Below, in pieces: positions 61,524-64,000 of a stretch of 64,000 nucleotides of DNA (the first letter of the stretch is position 1; each line of letters begins with the position of its first letter). The translations under genes and the position numbers were made by a program. Origin of the DNA: Winogradskyella schleiferi. Lineage in GTDB: Bacteria > Bacteroidota > Bacteroidia > Flavobacteriales > Flavobacteriaceae. The DNA lies in NCBI RefSeq assembly GCF_013394655.1, contig NZ_CP053351.1:1302001-1366000 (forward strand), read 5' to 3'. The notes under the pieces were generated by a model. That model saw only the letters and a list, made by a program, of their open reading frames with translations, had not been told where the DNA came from and ran no database searches.

Positions 61524-62495
61524 TTAATTTTTCACTAACGTACTTTTATATTCTGCATCATATATCAAGCCTGATTTTGCGATTGCAAAGGCCTGTTTTA
61601 GTAGTTTATTACACACGGCAATTAATGCCAATTTTTTACTCTTTCCCTTGGCTACTATTCGCTCGTAAAGATCTCGGCAAGCTTTGTTGTATTTACATGC
61701 ATTAAAACTGCATATAATTAATAAATTTCTCAGTTTCTGGTTTCCTATTTTACTTATCCTCGGTCGGCCTTTTACACTACTTCCGCTTTGCCTAATTACT
61801 GGAGTCAGACTTGCGTAACTGCACAGCTCACATGCGCTATTGAAACGATCAATACCACCTGTTAAAACCACCAACATAATAGCTGTTTTTGGACCAATAC
61901 CTGGAATGGTCTTTAAACGTGTAAACAGATCCTGATGCGATTGTTTTACTAAAACCAAAAGCATTTCCTCTAAGGTTTTTATCTCTTTTGTCAGTTGCCT
62001 TAAGCTACGTTTTAAAGACGTTACAACAATCTTACTTGGATTGCCCAAAACAGCTTCACCGTGTATTTTGTTTTTTAGCATAGTACTTTGTTTTGTATAC
62101 ACAGAAAGGGTTCTGACGATTTGGAGGCATTCTATTTCTTCCTTAGAATTACCTATCCATAGCTTTAATTCTACCTGCTCAGCATAAGCACATATAAGTT
62201 TGGAATCGCTCTTATCGGTCTTTACTTTTGATAGTCCCATTTGTATGAAACGTTTCACTGACAATGGATTTTCCACCGATACTTTTATACCAGATTCCAG
62301 TAAATGATAAGCCAACTGATAATGGTAATAACCTGTGGCTTCCATGACGCAATGACTCTTATTATTTAAAAGTTTCGTAAACTTTTTAAAGCCAAATTCA
62401 TTGTTTTTAAACTGATAATAATTACCATCAGAATCGGTGACATCGAAAACTAAATGACTAATGTCAATTCCAAAATATTTAATATCTTTATTCAT
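61524..62495 (-). CDS. IS110-family DEDD transposase
   Basis: A 323-residue recombinase. The RuvC-like DEDD residues are Asp11 (FGIDISH), Glu52 (VMEATGYYHYQ), Asp94 and Asp97 (KTDKSDSKL). The C-terminal Tnp domain has KTIPGIGPKTAIMLVVLTGG and the serine-containing RQSGSSVKGRPRISKIGNQK, where the catalytic Ser (237, 239 or 240) lies. The length is normal and no frameshift is visible, so it may be active. IS110 enzymes are guided by a bridge RNA encoded in the element; a candidate lies directly upstream. Confidence 0.95.
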   Translation of the reverse strand: MNKDIKYFGIDISHLVFDVTDSDGNYYQFKNNEFGFKKFTKLLNNKSHCVMEATGYYHYQLAYHLLESGIKVSVENPLSVKRFIQMGLSKVKTDKSDSKLICAYAEQVELKLWIGNSKEEIECLQIVRTLSVYTKQSTMLKNKIHGEAVLGNPSKIVVTSLKRSLRQLTKEIKTLEEMLLVLVKQSHQDLFTRLKTIPGIGPKTAIMLVVLTGGIDRFNSACELCSYASLTPVIRQSGSSVKGRPRISKIGNQKLRNLLIICSFNACKYNKACRDLYERIVAKGKSKKLALIAVCNKLLKQAFAIAKSGLIYDAEYKSTLVKN

Positions 62496-62499
62496 AAGA

Positions 62500-62700
62500 A
62501 AATGTTTTTTTTGAAAGGACGATCTACGCGAGTTTCAACGACTTAAAATCGAGGTCTAAAAGCCTCACAGAACTGTACGAAATCTGTGTAGAAAAGAGAG
62601 GGGATTTACAATGTTGACGAAGTCTTAAGCTTCTGCGTATATATTAACCTTATTCCTCTCTTTTGTCTTTTCTGATTTATGCTCTAATTTAATGAATTGT
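62500..62700 (-). ncRNA. Candidate IS110 bridge RNA
   Basis: The 5' non-coding part of the IS contains a perfect 10-bp stem, AAAAGAGAGG (62592-62601) with CCTCTCTTTT (62655-62664). It encloses an inner hairpin GAAG/CTTC around TCTTAAG. A further hairpin GAGG/CCTC lies at 62551-62566. IS110-group elements encode a guide RNA at this place with internal loops for target and donor DNA. The fold is visible; the guide loops are not proved. Confidence 0.5.
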
Positions 62701-62708
62701 AAACTTAA

Positions 62709-62834
62709 GCCGTATATAATTTATTGCTAGTTCTAGTCTACTTACGAAAGTCCGCGAGGACTTTCTTGGTTGGTAATTATTTACTAAAGCAGGTGCTTAA
62801 AACACGCAACAAACCATATACAACAACGTTGTGC
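62709..62834. repeat. Structured intergenic repeat, copy B
   Basis: It contains GTATATAATTTATTGCTAGT, the central hairpin GAAAGTCC/GGACTTTC around GCGA (62746-62765), TTTACTAA, and ends AACCATATACAACAACGTTG then TGC. Relative to copy A one stem pair changed from A-T to G-C, so pairing is kept. The left end is missing, replaced by the IS110 element. Confidence 0.72.
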
Positions 62835-62846
62835 TTCATTTTAACA

Positions 62847-63692
62847 CTATAGTATTTTCAAATTTGATTTTTTGTATTCACTCGGACTTAATCCTTTTAT
62901 TTTTTTAAATGTTCGATTAAAGTGACTGATACTTTCAAATCCAGCCGAAAAGGCTATGGCTTGTATAGACAAATCTTTTGAAAGCATAAGCTGACAGGCA
63001 TTCTCTATTCTTGTTATATTTACAAAGCTGATAAATGAATGCCCAGAGTGTTTCTTAAACCAACGACAGAAAGACTGTGGAACCATATGCGCAACTTCAG
63101 AAACTTCATTTACTGTAAGCCTTTTGTCGAGATGTTCTAGTATGTAGTTGTTAATGCGGGAAAATTTTAGTTGTCCCGAAACTTTTTCTAGTCTTACTTT
63201 ATACTGTTCAGATGTTAATAGACTATAATCCTGATGAGCCTCTAGAGTTCCTAGTAATTTTATTAGAGCACTAATCCTTTCTAGTTCATTGAGTTCTTCA
63301 AATTCTTTAATACAACTTATTAGTTGACTGTTTGGATTTTTAAATAGAACACCTCTTTTAGCTTTTTCAAATATGAATTTTAAACGATCGCACTCTCTAA
63401 AAGTTGTAAAAAGTTCATGTGAAAACTGTAAAATATAGGCTATCTGGTCATTGTCATTTGCTTGACTAACCCAATGATGAGGTAAGTTTTTTCCAACCAA
63501 AACCAAATCCAAATCACTGAACGGCAATATGGAATCACCGATAAAACGGGTACCCTGGCCACGGTATATTAAGGTCAATTCCAATTCTGGATGAAAATGC
63601 CAATAGGGCATAAATTCTTTGGTTACTCGTTTAAAGAATTTAAAGGACTGCTGAGATTCCTTAAAATTTATTTGCTCTAAAATTGGTTTCAT
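62847..63692 (-). CDS. AraC family transcriptional regulator
   Basis: A 281-residue regulator with an N-terminal cupin-like sensing domain (YWHFHPELELTLIYRGQGTRF) and a C-terminal double helix-turn-helix (about residues 180-281). The latter includes VNEVSEVAHMVPQSFCRWFK, the second helix-turn-helix IQAIAFSAGFESISHFNRTFKKIKG and the signature end LSPSEYKKS. The His in the cupin suggests sugar or small-acid sensing. It is divergent from the partial gene at the right edge, its most likely target. Confidence 0.93.
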   Translation of the reverse strand: MKPILEQINFKESQQSFKFFKRVTKEFMPYWHFHPELELTLIYRGQGTRFIGDSILPFSDLDLVLVGKNLPHHWVSQANDNDQIAYILQFSHELFTTFRECDRLKFIFEKAKRGVLFKNPNSQLISCIKEFEELNELERISALIKLLGTLEAHQDYSLLTSEQYKVRLEKVSGQLKFSRINNYILEHLDKRLTVNEVSEVAHMVPQSFCRWFKKHSGHSFISFVNITRIENACQLMLSKDLSIQAIAFSAGFESISHFNRTFKKIKGLSPSEYKKSNLKIL

Positions 63693-63792
63693 TAATCTTA
63701 ATTTAGCACAAAATAATAAAATAAAGTCAAAATATGTTTAGATATGCATAGTTTTGGTTAATAACCGAAAATACAAAATTGAAATCTGCTAT

Positions 63793-63800
63793 TAATTTTG
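63793..63800 (+). promoter_or_regulatory. Minus-10-like box before the right-edge gene
   Basis: TAATTTTG matches TAnnTTTG exactly, 22 bp before the ATG. A TTG at a suitable distance is not seen, compatible with dependence on the divergent AraC regulator. Confidence 0.45.
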
Positions 63801-63822
63801 AATATCCAAAAATCAGAAAATA

Positions 63823-64000
63823 ATGGTAGCAACAGATATCTTGAATCAACATTACTCTCTTTCTCAAGAACAAATTGATTTTTATAATCAATATCGTTAC
63901 ATCAAACTTAAGGATGTATTGGATGAAGAGACCCTTAACTATTATAATGTCATTATCAGTAATAAGGTTGATGAATTGAATGATGTTGAAACACCTCTTG
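63823..64000 (+). CDS. Probable phytanoyl-CoA dioxygenase family protein (5' part)
   Basis: The frame is open to the window end: MVATDILNQHYSLSQEQIDF, then YNQYRYIKLKDVLDEETLNY and YNVIISNKVDELNDVETPL. The segment LSxEQIDFYxxxxYIKLKDVLDEE is the typical N-terminus of PhyH-type Fe(II)/2-oxoglutarate dioxygenases. The iron ligands would lie beyond the window, so the call is tentative. Its divergent AraC neighbour suggests substrate-induced expression. Confidence 0.6.
   Translation, partial: MVATDILNQHYSLSQEQIDFYNQYRYIKLKDVLDEETLNYYNVIISNKVDELNDVETPL

Larger units (their letters stand above)
61500..62705 (-). mobile_element. IS110-family insertion sequence
   Basis: The transposase gene has about 30 bp of non-coding DNA on its 3' side and about 200 bp on its 5' side, the layout of the IS110 group. 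No terminal inverted repeats are seen, as expected. The left flank (GCACACAAC then AAAG) and the right flank (AAG then CCGTATATAATTT) look like the two parts of one structured repeat, which suggests insertion into it. The exact ends are estimates. Confidence 0.75.

Overview
The window is about 64 kb of AT-rich chromosomal DNA from a Bacteroidota bacterium, almost certainly a member of the Flavobacteriaceae. The evidence is the protein set (flavobacterial-type EttA, DUF2339/DUF3999 pair, a C-terminal type IX secretion sorting domain, a TonB receptor with a carboxypeptidase-regulatory-like N-terminus, a serC-serA locus next to an acyl-CoA reductase and a dicluster ferredoxin) and promoters of the Bacteroidota form TAnnTTTG. 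I found no tRNA, rRNA or CRISPR array.

Layout. 0-3.6 kb: glycolytic block pfkA-gapA, a BadF-type sugar kinase and methylglyoxal synthase. 3.6-9.5 kb: MFS carrier and acyl-CoA carboxylase beta subunit (minus strand), then a flavin reductase, a GNAT protein, MarR, pirin and a small membrane protein. 9.7-11.9 kb: ettA, then two very small membrane genes on the minus strand, one broken by an in-frame TGA. 12.2-22.2 kb: a long co-directional block of mostly unrecognised genes around an AAA+ ATPase (coiled-coil protein, unknown protein, AAA+ ATPase, NUDIX hydrolase, unknown protein, two membrane proteins, lipoprotein), invaded by a small GIY-YIG element and its likely non-autonomous relative. 22.2-29.8 kb: histidine-degradation genes hutG and hutI, a coiled-coil membrane protein, a secreted FG-GAP-like protein, fumC and an NTF2-like protein.

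30.2-40.0 kb: an amidoligase locus. Five plus-strand genes (esterase, ATP-grasp with a histone-H1-like tail, GCS2 ligase, class I glutamine amidotransferase, second ATP-grasp) face a minus-strand M14 aspartoacylase-like gene and a GCS2-CBS fusion, with a third ATP-grasp gene beyond. Together these look like a pathway that makes, amidates and trims a small peptide or amino-acid conjugate; the product is unknown.

40.2-57.1 kb: housekeeping and envelope genes, namely leucyl aminopeptidase, an esterase, DUF2339/DUF3999, a LolD-type ATPase, a His-rich TonB receptor with a His-rich small partner, DUF6787- and DUF6146-like proteins, DUF937, serA, serC, acyl-CoA reductase and ferredoxin.

57.1-62.85 kb: an accessory region. 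It starts with an array of 11-bp repeats before a protein family of unknown function. It continues with short gene cassettes (two small genes; then CDF transporter, Crp/Fnr regulator, DUF2892 protein and lipoprotein) bounded by GTTGTGC/GCACAAC-type ends and a structured intergenic repeat present twice with a compensatory base-pair change. An IS110-family element with a candidate bridge RNA sits against the second copy. The window ends with a divergent AraC regulator and the start of a probable phytanoyl-CoA dioxygenase family gene.
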